This document shows positions 33,096 through 42,774 of a stretch of 64,000 bases of DNA, one piece after another. Made by a program: the position numbers and the translations under genes. How positions within the stretch are numbered: the first letter of the stretch is position 1; each line of letters opens with the position of its first letter. The stretch spans positions 1-64,000 of the forward strand of contig NZ_JAAVJH010000002.1 in assembly GCF_012035195.1 (NCBI RefSeq). The letters are read 5' to 3'. This DNA comes from Sphingomonas corticis. Its GTDB lineage: Bacteria > Pseudomonadota > Alphaproteobacteria > Sphingomonadales > Sphingomonadaceae. The notes under the pieces are model-generated. The model did not search any database, was not told where the DNA came from, and saw only the letters and a list, made by a program, of their open reading frames with translations.

Positions 33096-35864
33096 TCAAT
33101 GCGCCGCGCCCCAGCTCGGCCCGGTGCCGATCTCCACCGCCAGCGGCACCGACAGCATCACCGCGGGTTCCGCGGCGGTCGCCATCACGCGCTCGATCAC
33201 CGGGCGCGCCGCATCGACTTCCGCGTCGGGCACTTCGAACACCAGCTCGTCGTGCACCTGCAACAGCATCCGCGTGCCGGTCAGCCCCTCGGCCGCCAGC
33301 GCGGGTTCCATCCGCGCCATCGCGCGCTTGATGATATCGGCGCTGGTCCCCTGGATCGGCGCGTTGATCGCGGCGCGCTCCGCGCCCTGGCGTTCGTGCT
33401 GCACCTTGCTGCGGATGCGCGGGAAGTGCGTCTTGCGGCCGAACAATGTCGTCGTGAACCCGCGTTCGCGCACGAACTGCGTCGTGGCGTGGATATAGTC
33501 GCGGATGCCGGGGAAGCGATCGAAGTAGCGGTCGATCATGCCCTGCGCCTCGTCCGCCGTCACGTCGAGCCGCCCGGCGAGCCCCCAGCGGCTGATGCCG
33601 TAGAGGATCGCGAAGTTGATCGTCTTGGCGCGCCCGCGCGTGTCGCGGTTCACCTCGCCGAACAGTTCCTGCGCGGTCAGCGAGTGGATGTCGTCACCGC
33701 GCGCGAACGCATCGCGCAGTTGCGGCACGTCCGCCATGTGCGCGGCGAGGCGCAGTTCGATCTGCGAATAGTCGGCGGCGAGGATCACGTGCCCCGCCTC
33801 GGCGACGAAGGCATCGCGGATCTGCCGGCCCGTCTCCGTGCGGATCGGGATGTTCTGAAGGTTGGGGTCGGTGGAGGACAGCCGCCCCGTCTGCGCGCCG
33901 GTCAGCGAGTAGCTGGTGTGGACGCGGCCGGTGGCGGGGTGGATCTGCTCCTGCAGGGCGTCGGTGTAGGTGTTCTTCAGCTTCGTCAGCTGGCGCCAGT
34001 CGAGCACCCGCGCCGCGATCTCCGCCCCAGGCGAATCCTTGTCCGCCGCCAGCCGCTCCATCTCGTTCACGTCGGTGGAGTAAACGCCGCTCTTGCCCTT
34101 GCGCCCGCCTTTCAGCCCCATCCGCTCGAACAGCACGTCGCCCAGCTGCTTGGGGCTGCCGATCGTGAAGGGACCGCCGGCGAGGTCGTGGATCACGCCT
34201 TCCAGCTCCGCGATCTGCGTCGTGAATCCGGCGGACAGGGTGGACAGCACCTCCCGGTCCACCTTGATCCCGTGCCGCTCCATTCGCCCGATCACCGCGG
34301 GCAGCGGCCGGTCCACCATCTCATACACCCGCGTCGCCGCCTCCACCGGCAGCCGCGCACGAAAGCGGCGCCACAGCCGCAGCGTCACGTCGGCGTCCTC
34401 CGCGGCGTAGCGGGTGGCGGCCTTCAGATCGACCTGATGGAAGCCGATCGCCTTCTTGCCCGTGCCGGTCACGTCCTTGTAGGCGATGCAGCTGTGCGAC
34501 AGGTGCGTCGCCGCCAGCTCGTCCATGCCGTGCCCGTGCAGTCCGGCGTCGAGGTCGAAGCTCATGACGATCGTGTCGTCATAAGGCGCGACGTCGATGT
34601 CCAGCCTCGCGAGCACGATCATGTCGTACTTCAGGTTGTGCCCGATCTTCAGGACGCTCTCGTCCTCGAACAGGTCCTTCAGCCTGGCGAGCGCCACCTC
34701 GCGGTCGAGCTGCACCGGGCGCTCGGCGAACATATCCGCACCCCCCGCCTCGCCCTCGTGCCCCAGGGGCACGTAGCAGGCGAGGTTGGGTGCCAGCGCC
34801 ATGCTGACGCCGACCAGCTCGGCCAGCATCGGGTCCTTGGCGCTGGTCTCGGTATCGATCGCCACCCAGCCCTGGTGCCGCGCGACGGTGATCCAGCGGT
34901 CCAGCGCCGCCTCGTCCACCACCGTCTCGTAGGCATCGTGGTCGCAGGCGGGATCGTCCTCCTGCGGCACGTTCGCCGCCTCGGGCTGCGGCGCGTCGGC
35001 CACCTGCTCCAGCCGCGACAGCAGCGTGCGGAAGCCGTGATGCTCCAGGAAGGCGCGCAGCGGGGCGTCGGGAATGCCCTGCAACTGCAGTTCGTCGAGC
35101 GGCTGCGGCAGCGGCGAATCACACTTCAGCGTCACCAGCACCTTGGACAGCCGGGCGTTCTCCGCGTGCTCGATCAGGTTGTCGCGCAGCTTGCCCTTCT
35201 TCATGTCCGGCGCGGCGGCGAGCACCGCTTCCAGATCGCCGTGCTCGTTGATGAGCTTGGACGCGGTCTTGGGGCCGACCCCGGGGACGCCCGGCACGTT
35301 GTCGACGCTGTCGCCCATCAGCGCCAGCACGTCGCCCAGCCGCTCGGGCCCGACGCCGAACTTCTCGACGACGTAGTCGGGACCGAGCGTGCGGTTGTTC
35401 ATCGTGTCGAGCATGTCGACCGATGGATCTTCCATCAGCTGCATCAGGTCCTTGTCGGAACTGACGATCGTCACCCGCCATCCCTGCGCCAGCGCGGCCT
35501 TCGTATAGCAGGCGATGATGTCGTCCGCTTCCAGCCCCTCCTCCTCGATGCAGGGCAGCGAGAAGGCACGGGTGGCGTCGCGGATCATCGGGAACTGCGG
35601 CTTCAGGTCCTCCGGTGGGGGCGGACGGTGCGCCTTGTACTGGTCGTAGAGTGCGTTGCGGAACGTGCTGGAGGACTTGTCGAGGATGACCGCCATGTGG
35701 CTCGGCCCGTCCGCCTTGTGCAGTGCGTCGGCCAGCTTCCACAGCATGGCGGTGTAGCCGTACACCGCGCCGACCGGCTCCCCATGCTTGTTCGTGAGCG
35801 GCGGCAGACGGTGGTAGGCGCGGAAGATGTAGCCCGATCCGTCGACGAGATAGAGGTGCGGCAT
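33096..35864 (-). CDS. polA: DNA polymerase I
   Basis: This 922-residue polymerase has all three classical parts. The 5'-3' exonuclease domain is about 1-290 (LYLVDGSGYIFRAYH; GVPGVGPKTASKLINEHGD). The 3'-5' proofreading domain is about 310-520, with intact acidic residues in AIDTETSAKDP. The polymerase domain is about 540-922, with DYSQIELRLAAH (motif A), RGRAKTINFAILYG (O-helix) and QVHDELVFEVP (motif C). Length is normal (E. coli 928). It fills Okazaki gaps and acts in repair. Confidence 0.98.
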   Translation of the reverse strand: MPHLYLVDGSGYIFRAYHRLPPLTNKHGEPVGAVYGYTAMLWKLADALHKADGPSHMAVILDKSSSTFRNALYDQYKAHRPPPPEDLKPQFPMIRDATRAFSLPCIEEEGLEADDIIACYTKAALAQGWRVTIVSSDKDLMQLMEDPSVDMLDTMNNRTLGPDYVVEKFGVGPERLGDVLALMGDSVDNVPGVPGVGPKTASKLINEHGDLEAVLAAAPDMKKGKLRDNLIEHAENARLSKVLVTLKCDSPLPQPLDELQLQGIPDAPLRAFLEHHGFRTLLSRLEQVADAPQPEAANVPQEDDPACDHDAYETVVDEAALDRWITVARHQGWVAIDTETSAKDPMLAELVGVSMALAPNLACYVPLGHEGEAGGADMFAERPVQLDREVALARLKDLFEDESVLKIGHNLKYDMIVLARLDIDVAPYDDTIVMSFDLDAGLHGHGMDELAATHLSHSCIAYKDVTGTGKKAIGFHQVDLKAATRYAAEDADVTLRLWRRFRARLPVEAATRVYEMVDRPLPAVIGRMERHGIKVDREVLSTLSAGFTTQIAELEGVIHDLAGGPFTIGSPKQLGDVLFERMGLKGGRKGKSGVYSTDVNEMERLAADKDSPGAEIAARVLDWRQLTKLKNTYTDALQEQIHPATGRVHTSYSLTGAQTGRLSSTDPNLQNIPIRTETGRQIRDAFVAEAGHVILAADYSQIELRLAAHMADVPQLRDAFARGDDIHSLTAQELFGEVNRDTRGRAKTINFAILYGISRWGLAGRLDVTADEAQGMIDRYFDRFPGIRDYIHATTQFVRERGFTTTLFGRKTHFPRIRSKVQHERQGAERAAINAPIQGTSADIIKRAMARMEPALAAEGLTGTRMLLQVHDELVFEVPDAEVDAARPVIERVMATAAEPAVMLSVPLAVEIGTGPSWGAAH

Positions 35865-35912
35865 GGCGTCACCCCTATGCCCTTTCGCGCGCGGGTGGAA
35901 CCGGTGTCGCGG

Positions 35913-37094
35913 TCAGTTCGCCGCGTCGTCGTCCGCATCGGCGGCGGCCATGCGGATTGTCGCGGCGGCGCCGGTCAGCGAAGAGGCGACGTTCTGGATC
36001 AGCCGCTGACGGTCGCGGATCGGGGCGGTGGTGTCGCCGATCATCACGGCGACGGCGTAGCGTCGCCCGTCGGGCGCGGTGACGAGGCCGACGTCGTTGA
36101 ACCCTGCGTTGCGGCCGCCCAAGTCCTGCCCGGTGCCCGTCTTGTGCGCCAGTTCCCATCCCGCCGGCGTCGCAGCGCGCAGCCGCGCGTGGCCGGTGCG
36201 CGACGCCGTCATCGTCTCCAGCAGCAGCCGCGTCGACGTCTCGCTCAGCAATTCTCCCCGCGCCAGCCGCGCGAGCGCGTCGGCGATGGCCAGCGGGGCG
36301 GCGCCGTCGGGCGGATTGTCGACGTAGCGCTGGAACGCCGCGCGGCGCACCGCCGGGTCCAGCCGCGCGCGCGCCGCCTCGAAACCGCGGCCGGTCGCCA
36401 TCGACTGCGACCAGGTGAGCCCGGCGGTGCCGCTCTGCAGCAACCGCTCGCCCGGGCCGAAGCGGATCGCACCCAGCCGCTTCTCGGAAATGAACGCGCG
36501 TACCGCGGACGGCCCGCCGACGAAGGTGAGCAGCCGGTCGTTGGCGGTGTTGTCGCTCTGCGTCAGCGCGCGGGTCATCAGCGCGCCGACGGTGGTGCGA
36601 TAACCCTCGCCGCGCACCAGCCCGGCGATCGGCTGGTGGAACAGCGTCAGGTCGTCGCGCGTGACCAATACGGGATCGTCCAGCTTCAGTCGCCCGGCAT
36701 CGCGCTGCGCCAGCACCGTCATCGCCACCCACAGCTTGCTGACGCTCTGCTGCGGCAGGCTGAGCGAGCCGCCGCGCTCCACGCTCCACCCCTCGTCAAC
36801 CGCGACGATCGCGGCGCCGGCCTTGCCGGGGAAGGAGCGGACCAGCGCGTCGACGCGCGACTGCAACCCGGCCGGCGCCGCGCTGCGGGGCCGCGTGACG
36901 GGGACGGCGGCGGGAACCGGGACGGAGACGAAGGTGGCGGCGGCGTCGCGCCACTGCTGCTGCTGGCGCGCGTCCTGCTGCGCGGCGGGGATCAGCGACA
37001 TGCCCCCGCCCGATCCGCAACCGGCGATCAGCAGCGAGGCCAGGACGATGCCCGGACGGCGCCGGGCTCCTTGCGCGTGGCGATCGGTCTTCAA
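35913..37094 (-). CDS. Class A beta-lactamase-like serine hydrolase, lipoprotein
   Basis: This 393-residue exported lipoprotein has lipobox IAGC (Cys26). The penicillin-binding fold shows all three active-site motifs: SVSK (Ser117, Lys120), SDN (180-182) and KTG (318-320). A Gln/Ala-rich linker (38-75) precedes the enzyme domain. It may hydrolyse beta-lactams or act on cell-wall peptides. It is longer than usual class A enzymes (about 290) because of the N-terminal linker. The TTG start at 37094 is chosen because it gives a normal lipoprotein signal and a GGGGG stretch lies upstream. Confidence 0.85.
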   Translation of the reverse strand: MKTDRHAQGARRRPGIVLASLLIAGCGSGGGMSLIPAAQQDARQQQQWRDAAATFVSVPVPAAVPVTRPRSAAPAGLQSRVDALVRSFPGKAGAAIVAVDEGWSVERGGSLSLPQQSVSKLWVAMTVLAQRDAGRLKLDDPVLVTRDDLTLFHQPIAGLVRGEGYRTTVGALMTRALTQSDNTANDRLLTFVGGPSAVRAFISEKRLGAIRFGPGERLLQSGTAGLTWSQSMATGRGFEAARARLDPAVRRAAFQRYVDNPPDGAAPLAIADALARLARGELLSETSTRLLLETMTASRTGHARLRAATPAGWELAHKTGTGQDLGGRNAGFNDVGLVTAPDGRRYAVAVMIGDTTAPIRDRQRLIQNVASSLTGAAATIRMAAADADDDAAN

Positions 37095-37258
37095 CGTCGT
37101 GCAGCCCCCGTGATGACGGGAAAGTGACGGCGTTCGCGGGCGAAAGGCAATCCCGCGGGCGACTCGGGTGCGACGATCATCCCTCCTGTTACGACGAGAT
37201 GCTTGAACCCCAAGTTTACGGCGCAAACCGCTGAATCCGTGCGAGTCGCGCCGCAGCG

Positions 37259-38839
37259 TCACGGCACCAGCACGGTGTCCACCGCATCGGCCAGCGTCGA
37301 CGGGTGATCCAGCGTGAAGTGAAGCCCCCGGCTCTCGTGGCGGTGCAGCGCCGAGCGGACGATCAAGTCCGCCGTCTGCAACAGGTTCCGCAGTTCGACC
37401 AGGTCCGGCGTCACGCGGAAGTGGCCGTAATAATCCTCCACCTCGCTGGTCAAAAGGTCGATGCGGTGCTTGGCACGTTCCAGCCGCTTGGTCGTGCGCA
37501 CGATGCCGACGTAATTCCACATGAAGCGCCGGATCTCGGTCCAGCTCTGCTTGATGACCACCTCCTCGTCCGCGTCGGTGACGCGGCTCTCGTCCCACGC
37601 GCGGATCGAGGGCACGGGCGGCAGCCCGTCCCACGATGCCGCGATGTGCCGCGCCGCCGCCTCGCCGAAGACGAAGCATTCGAGCAGCGAGTTGCTGGCG
37701 AGGCGATTGGCGCCGTGCAGCCCGCTCTCCGTACACTCGCCCGCGGCGTAGAGGCCGGGCAGGTCGGTGCGCCCGTCGCGGTCGACCACGATCCCGCCGC
37801 AGGTGTAGTGCTGCGCCGGCACGACCGGGATCGGGTCGCGCGTCATGTCGATGCCGAGGCCGAGCAGCTTATCGTGGATGTTCGGGAAATGCGCGCGCAC
37901 GAAGTCGGCGGGCTGGTGGCTGATGTCGAGGTGGACGTAGTCGAGCCCGTAGCGCTTGATCTCCGCGTCGATCGCACGCGCCACCACGTCGCGCGGCGCC
38001 AGCTCCAGCCGCTCCGCGTCATAGTCGGGCATGAAGCGGCGCCCGGTGGCGGGGTTGACCAGCCGCCCGCCCTCCCCGCGTACCGCCTCGGTGATGAGGA
38101 AGTTCTTGACGTCGAGATTGTAGAGGCAGGTGGGGTGGAACTGCATCATCTCCATGTTCGACACGCGGCAGCCCGCGCGCCACGCCATCGCGATGCCGTC
38201 CCCGGTGGCCCCGCGCGGCGCGGTGGAGAACAGGTACGTGCGTCCCGCGCCCCCCGTCGCCAGCACCGTGGCGCGCGCGGTGTGCAGCTCCACCTGGCCC
38301 GTGGCGCGATCGATCGCGTAGACCCCCCACACATGGCCCGCGCCGGAATAGCGCTCCTCGTGCCGGCTGGTCGCCAGGTCCACCGCGACGCGGTCGGGCA
38401 GCAGGGTGATGTTCGGGTGCGCCTCCGCCGCGCGTTGCAGCGCTTCCTGCACCGCCCATCCGGTGGCGTCGGCGACGTGGACGATGCGGCGGTGGGAGTG
38501 GCCGCCCTCGCGCGTCAGGTGCAGCGCACCCGCCTCCTCGGCGAAGGGGACGCCCAGCGCCTGCAACCGCGCGATCGCGGCGGGCGCGCCCTCTACGACG
38601 AACTCGACGATCGCGCGATCGTTCAGCCCGGCGCCCGCGACCATCGTGTCCTCGACATGGTTCTCGAACGTGTCGCCGGGTTCCAGCACCGCGGCGATCC
38701 CGCCCTGCGCCCAGGCGGTGGACCCCTCGTTCAGCGCGCCCTTGGCGAGCACGGTGACGCGGAAGCGGTCGGCGAGGTTGAGCGCGGCGGTGAGGCCGGC
38801 GGCGCCGGAACCGACGATGAGGACGTCGCTGGTGGTCAT
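37259..38839 (-). CDS. nadB: L-aspartate oxidase
   Basis: This 526-residue FAD enzyme oxidises L-aspartate to iminoaspartate, the first step of de novo NAD synthesis. The FAD motif GSGAAG is at 10-15, followed by GSTAWAQGGIAA, the HSHRRIVHV block and the GLYAAGECTESGLHGANRL signature. The C-terminal helical domain is complete. Length fits the family (about 530). I chose the ATG at 38839 because AGGAAG lies just upstream. NadA and NadC are not encoded nearby. Confidence 0.96.
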   Translation of the reverse strand: MTTSDVLIVGSGAAGLTAALNLADRFRVTVLAKGALNEGSTAWAQGGIAAVLEPGDTFENHVEDTMVAGAGLNDRAIVEFVVEGAPAAIARLQALGVPFAEEAGALHLTREGGHSHRRIVHVADATGWAVQEALQRAAEAHPNITLLPDRVAVDLATSRHEERYSGAGHVWGVYAIDRATGQVELHTARATVLATGGAGRTYLFSTAPRGATGDGIAMAWRAGCRVSNMEMMQFHPTCLYNLDVKNFLITEAVRGEGGRLVNPATGRRFMPDYDAERLELAPRDVVARAIDAEIKRYGLDYVHLDISHQPADFVRAHFPNIHDKLLGLGIDMTRDPIPVVPAQHYTCGGIVVDRDGRTDLPGLYAAGECTESGLHGANRLASNSLLECFVFGEAAARHIAASWDGLPPVPSIRAWDESRVTDADEEVVIKQSWTEIRRFMWNYVGIVRTTKRLERAKHRIDLLTSEVEDYYGHFRVTPDLVELRNLLQTADLIVRSALHRHESRGLHFTLDHPSTLADAVDTVLVP

Positions 38840-38931
38840 GTCGTCTTCCTGACACGAAACGCCGCCAATGCGACAGTCCGTTGCGCGGCGGCCGGAACCG
38901 GCGCGCGGGATCGGCATTGAGCGCGGCTGTG

Positions 38932-39111
38932 ATGGCACGGGATTTCGAACAGAGGATGGACCGGCACCGGCTTCGCGCCGAACGACTGCGGCGCGAGGCG
39001 GGCAATTGCCTGGGCATCGCCGTGTCGACGCGCGACATGGATACCGCGGCGGCGATGATCGACGAGGCGACCCGGCTGGTCGGCCGCGCCGCGACGCTGG
39101 AAGCGGCCTAG
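38932..39111 (+). CDS. Small hypothetical protein, Arg-rich helix
   Basis: A 59-codon frame encodes a charged helical protein with the segment RHRLRAERLRREAG near its start. It sits between nadB and an ABC-transporter ATPase gene, both on the other strand, and ends 4 bases before the latter's stop. I recognise no family. It is supported by its compact placement and plausible composition only. Confidence 0.45.
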   Translation: MARDFEQRMDRHRLRAERLRREAGNCLGIAVSTRDMDTAAAMIDEATRLVGRAATLEAA

Positions 39112-39115
39112 CGCG

Positions 39116-40048
39116 TCACCCCGCCGCGCGCGTGAGGCTGAGGAACACGTCCTCGAGGTCCGCTTCCTTGGTCGAAACGTCGACGATGCCGTAGCCGTCC
39201 GCCTGCACCGCGCCCAGCACCTCGCCCGCGTTCACCCGGTCCTTCGAATAGGTGATCTCCAGCGTCCGCATGCCCTTCAGCACGATCTTCTCGAAACAGG
39301 CGTTCTGCGGCGGCGCGGCGACGTCGCGGTCGACGGTGACGGCGACGATCTTCTCCTGCGCCTTTCCGACGAGGTCCGCGGTCGGCTCGTTGGCGATCAC
39401 GCGGCCGTGGTTGATGATCGCGATGCGGTCGCACAGCTCCTCCGCCTCCTCGAGATAGTGCGTCGTCAGCACCACGGTGACGCCGGCGTCGTTCAGGCTG
39501 CGCACGTAGGTCCACAATTGCTGGCGCAACTCGATGTCGACGCCCGCGGTCGGCTCGTCCAGCACGAGCACCGGGGGCGAGTGGACCATCGCCTTGGCCA
39601 CCATCAGCCGCCGCTTCATGCCGCCCGACAGCGTGCGGGCGTACGCGTTCGCCTTGTCCTCCAGGTGGACGGCGCGCAGCAGCTCCAGCGAGCGCCGCTG
39701 CGCCTTGGGCACGCCGTAGAGCCCAGCCTGGATCTCCAGCGTCTCCACCGGCGTGAAGAAGGGGTCGAACAGGATCTCCTGGTTGACGATGCCGATCGAC
39801 GCCTTGGCGTTGCGCGGATGCTGGTCGATGTCGAACCCCCAGATCGAGGCCGACCCGCTGGTCTTGTTGACCAGTCCGGCCAGGATGTTGATGAGCGTCG
39901 ACTTGCCCGCGCCGTTGGGGCCGAGCAGGCCGAAGATCGAACCCCGCGGCACGTCGAACGAGACACCGTCCAGCGCCTGCTTGGGCGGGCCGCCCTTCAC
40001 CCCGGCGTAGGTCTTGCTGAGGTCGCGGATCGAGATGGCTGCCGTCAT
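39116..40048 (-). CDS. ABC transporter ATP-binding protein (ABC-2 exporter type)
   Basis: This 310-residue ATPase has Walker A GPNGAGKST (43-51), a Q-loop, signature LSGGMKRR, Walker B LVLDEPTAGVD and a switch His in TTHYLEEAE. The C-terminal domain (about 230-310) is of the type found in daunorubicin/Nod-type exporters. No permease gene is adjacent in the window: the upstream neighbour is the zinc-finger gene on the other strand. The membrane partner is therefore encoded elsewhere. Substrate unknown. Confidence 0.95.
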   Translation of the reverse strand: MTAAISIRDLSKTYAGVKGGPPKQALDGVSFDVPRGSIFGLLGPNGAGKSTLINILAGLVNKTSGSASIWGFDIDQHPRNAKASIGIVNQEILFDPFFTPVETLEIQAGLYGVPKAQRRSLELLRAVHLEDKANAYARTLSGGMKRRLMVAKAMVHSPPVLVLDEPTAGVDIELRQQLWTYVRSLNDAGVTVVLTTHYLEEAEELCDRIAIINHGRVIANEPTADLVGKAQEKIVAVTVDRDVAAPPQNACFEKIVLKGMRTLEITYSKDRVNAGEVLGAVQADGYGIVDVSTKEADLEDVFLSLTRAAG

Positions 40049-40114
40049 ACGGGCGCGATTACGCCTGCGGGCAGGTGATTGCTAGGCCGCCGGCCACTTG
40101 CTAATCGCACGCGC

Positions 40115-40348
40115 ATGATCGCCCCGCCCGAGACCGTCCGCACCAGCCAGCCCCGCGTCGCCTGCGACGGCGCGGCCGACATCCCCGGCGGCGCCGCGCT
40201 GGGCCATCCGCGCGTGTGGCTGCAGATCGACGAGACCGGCTACGTCGACTGCGGCTATTGCGACCGCCGCTTCGTGCTGATCGGCGGCCCGGCGGACGGC
40301 GCCGACCAGGCGACGCTCGGCGATCACGGAGACGGCGCGGGGCGGTGA
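40115..40348 (+). CDS. Small zinc-finger protein (zf-CHCC/NDUFS6-like)
   Basis: This 77-residue protein has the zf-CHCC arrangement: VACDG, then GHPRVWLQI, then VDCGYCDRRFVL, giving a Cys-His-Cys-Cys site. Similar proteins are common in alphaproteobacteria and are related to the mitochondrial complex I subunit NDUFS6. A role with respiratory complex I is known for the eukaryotic relative and is inferred here. ATG at 40115 is chosen as it places the family start correctly. Confidence 0.85.
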   Translation: MIAPPETVRTSQPRVACDGAADIPGGAALGHPRVWLQIDETGYVDCGYCDRRFVLIGGPADGADQATLGDHGDGAGR

Positions 40349-40450
40349 GCGCGACGAAACGGCGAACCGTGATTTTCCGCGTCCGACGCCGCCCGGTTCT
40401 TTCGCGGAGGTGATAGTGGCGCGCGGCGATAGCCGGCCTATATCTTCGTC

Positions 40451-41869
40451 ATGACCGATCCCCGATCCTTCCTCTACCGCGACGCGCTCGACCCCGATGC
40501 GGCGCAGCGCCTCGCCACGCAGACGCTGGCGCGCGCCGACGACGGCGAGCTCTACCTGCAGTATCGCAAGGCGGAGGCGTTCGGGTTCGACGACGGGCGG
40601 CTGAAGACCGCCAGCTACGACACCACGGCCGGGTTCGGCCTGCGCGCGGTGTCCGGCGAGATGACCGCCTTCGCCCATGCCAACGAATTGTCCGAAGCGG
40701 CGATCCGGCGGGCCGGCGAGACGATGGCGCTGATCGATCCTTCCGCCCAGGCCCGGGCCCCGGCGCCGCCGGGCACCAATGCGCGGCTCTACACCGATGC
40801 CGACCCGCTCGACCTTGTCCCCTTCGCCGACAAGGTGAACCTGTGCCAGACGATCGACGCCGCCGCCCGCGCGCGCGATCCGCGCGTGGCGCAGGTCTCC
40901 GTCGCGCTCAGCGGCACGTGGAGCGTGGTGGAGATCGTGCGGCCCGACGGTTTCGTCGCCACCGACGTGCGCCCGCTCGTCCGCCTGAACGTGTCGATCG
41001 TCGCCGAGGCGAACGGCCGGCGCGAGACGGGCACGTTCGGCATCGGCGGCCGCTACCTCTACGATCGGCTGATGGGCGAGGACGTGTGGAACCGCGCCAT
41101 CGACGAGGCACTGGCGCAGGCGCTGGTGAACCTCGAATCGGTGGCCGCGCCGGCGGGCGAGATGACGGTCCTGCTCGGCCCCGGCTGGCCCGGCGTGCTG
41201 CTGCACGAGGCGATCGGCCACGGGCTGGAGGGCGACTTCAACCGCAAGGGGACGTCCGCCTTCTCCGGCCGGATCGGGGAGCAGGTGGCGGCGCGCGGCA
41301 TCACGATCGTCGACGACGGATCGCTCGCCGACCGCCGCGGCTCGCTGACCATCGACGACGAGGGCACGCCGACGCGCGAGACCATCCTGATCGAGGACGG
41401 CTTCCTGAAGGGCTATATGCAGGACCGGCTGAACGCCCGGCTGATGGGCGTGGAGGCGACCGGCAACGGCCGGCGCGAGAGCTTCGCCCACGCGCCGATG
41501 CCGCGGATGACCAACACCTTCATGAAGGCGGGCAGGGACGATCCGGCCGAGCTGCTGAGCCGCGTGAAGAAGGGTATCTTCGCCAAGTCGTTCGGCGGCG
41601 GCCAGGTGGACATCGTGTCCGGCAAGTTCGTCTTCTCCTGCACCGAGGCTTACCTGGTCGAGGACGGCAGGATCGGCGCCCCGATCAAGGGCGCGACGCT
41701 GATCGGCGACGGGCCGAGCGTGCTGACCAAAGTCCTCGGCGTCGGCAACGACTTCGCGCTGGACGAGGGGATCGGCATCTGCGGCAAGGGCGGGCAGAGC
41801 GTTCCCGCGGGCGTGGGCCAGCCGACGCTACTGGTCGGCGGGCTGACCGTCGGCGGGACGGCGGCCTAG
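40451..41869 (+). CDS. tldD: TldD-family metalloprotease
   Basis: This 472-residue protein is the TldD half of the TldD/TldE heterodimeric protease. The active-site helix HEAIGH (252-257) is followed by GLEGDFNRKG, and Cys-containing FVFSCTEAYLVEDG near the C-terminus is typical. It trims peptides such as modified microcins and CcdA antitoxin in E. coli. The TldE partner is not in the window. Length matches (E. coli TldD 481). Confidence 0.95.
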   Translation: MTDPRSFLYRDALDPDAAQRLATQTLARADDGELYLQYRKAEAFGFDDGRLKTASYDTTAGFGLRAVSGEMTAFAHANELSEAAIRRAGETMALIDPSAQARAPAPPGTNARLYTDADPLDLVPFADKVNLCQTIDAAARARDPRVAQVSVALSGTWSVVEIVRPDGFVATDVRPLVRLNVSIVAEANGRRETGTFGIGGRYLYDRLMGEDVWNRAIDEALAQALVNLESVAAPAGEMTVLLGPGWPGVLLHEAIGHGLEGDFNRKGTSAFSGRIGEQVAARGITIVDDGSLADRRGSLTIDDEGTPTRETILIEDGFLKGYMQDRLNARLMGVEATGNGRRESFAHAPMPRMTNTFMKAGRDDPAELLSRVKKGIFAKSFGGGQVDIVSGKFVFSCTEAYLVEDGRIGAPIKGATLIGDGPSVLTKVLGVGNDFALDEGIGICGKGGQSVPAGVGQPTLLVGGLTVGGTAA

Positions 41870-42015
41870 GCCCGCTATCCGACCGGTCGCCGTCGAGCGC
41901 CGCCGGAGCGGGGTCGCGAACTGGCGCGGCGTCGTCACGGCAACCTCGCCGCCGATGGCTTCTCCCGCGCACGCGGCGCCGCGCCGCTCGCCCCTGATGC
42001 GATGAGCATCGGTGC

Positions 42016-42636
42016 CTAGCGCACCTGCGCGACGCGCAGCGTGCCGGGGGCAAGGGGGCGGCAAAGCTCCGCGCTGCTCGCCTCCCCGGTCAGCCAGCGC
42101 GCATAGTCGGTTGGGGTGAGCACGACGACCTGGCGGTCGTGATAGGGCACGATGTCCTTCCCCGGCGGGCAGGTGAGCATCGCCCACGCCTCGCCGACCT
42201 GTGGATCGTTCCGCCACACGCCCGCGATGCAGAACCAGTCGAGCCCGGCGACGGTGAAGGCCCATTTGGACTTGGGCGGCTTCCCGCGCGCCGGCGGGTC
42301 CGCCGCGGGCGCGTCGGTGAACTCGAAGAAGCCCTCCACGGGGATCAGGCACCGGCCGGTCCCGTCGCCGTCGCCGATGCGGCGCCCGTCGGAGCGGAAA
42401 TTGTAGACCGGGTGCCCGTTCGGTGCCGGCCAGCTCCAGCGGCGCGTCACCATCTCCGCCACCGGTGCGCCGTCCGCCGTGCCACCGCGGACGATCTCCA
42501 CCCGATCGGTGATGCGGAAGCCGTCGAGCGGGGCGAAATTGGGCGCACCCTCCGGAAAGCGGAGCGGGATGCGCACCTCACGCCACTCCTCCACCACCTG
42601 GCCGAGCTGCGTGCGGCGATAGGCTTCGTTGCACAT
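42016..42636 (-). CDS. SOS response-associated peptidase (SRAP/YedK/HMCES family)
   Basis: This 206-residue protein protects abasic sites in single-stranded DNA by forming a covalent thiazolidine link through Cys2. Its key residues align with E. coli YedK: Cys2 (after Met removal), Asn79, Glu105 in EGFFEF and His166 in PYHDR. The substrate loop reads YNFRSDGR instead of the common NARSET form. It converges with tldD. Start is fixed by the requirement for Cys at position 2. Confidence 0.93.
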   Translation of the reverse strand: MCNEAYRRTQLGQVVEEWREVRIPLRFPEGAPNFAPLDGFRITDRVEIVRGGTADGAPVAEMVTRRWSWPAPNGHPVYNFRSDGRRIGDGDGTGRCLIPVEGFFEFTDAPAADPPARGKPPKSKWAFTVAGLDWFCIAGVWRNDPQVGEAWAMLTCPPGKDIVPYHDRQVVVLTPTDYARWLTGEASSAELCRPLAPGTLRVAQVR

Positions 42637-42774
42637 GGGCGGCAGAGTAGCGCCGGGCGAGCGGCGCGGCGAGCGAAGGTTGCGGATGTTGAGGCGCGGG
42701 CGCGGTCTCGCGCAGGACGCGCCGCGGGAGGCACGGCGATGCGGCGGCGAGGCGACCCTGGCGCGCCCCCAGCC

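Noticed and set aside
33099..37127. 1342-codon plus-strand frame opposite polA and the beta-lactamase-like gene
   Set aside because: It mirrors polA codon structure on the other strand; high GC keeps antisense frames open. His/Arg/Val-rich composition is typical of such shadows.
42139..42774. Long upstream extension of the YoeB-like toxin
   Set aside because: It is antisense to the SRAP gene and would triple the length of a small toxin family.
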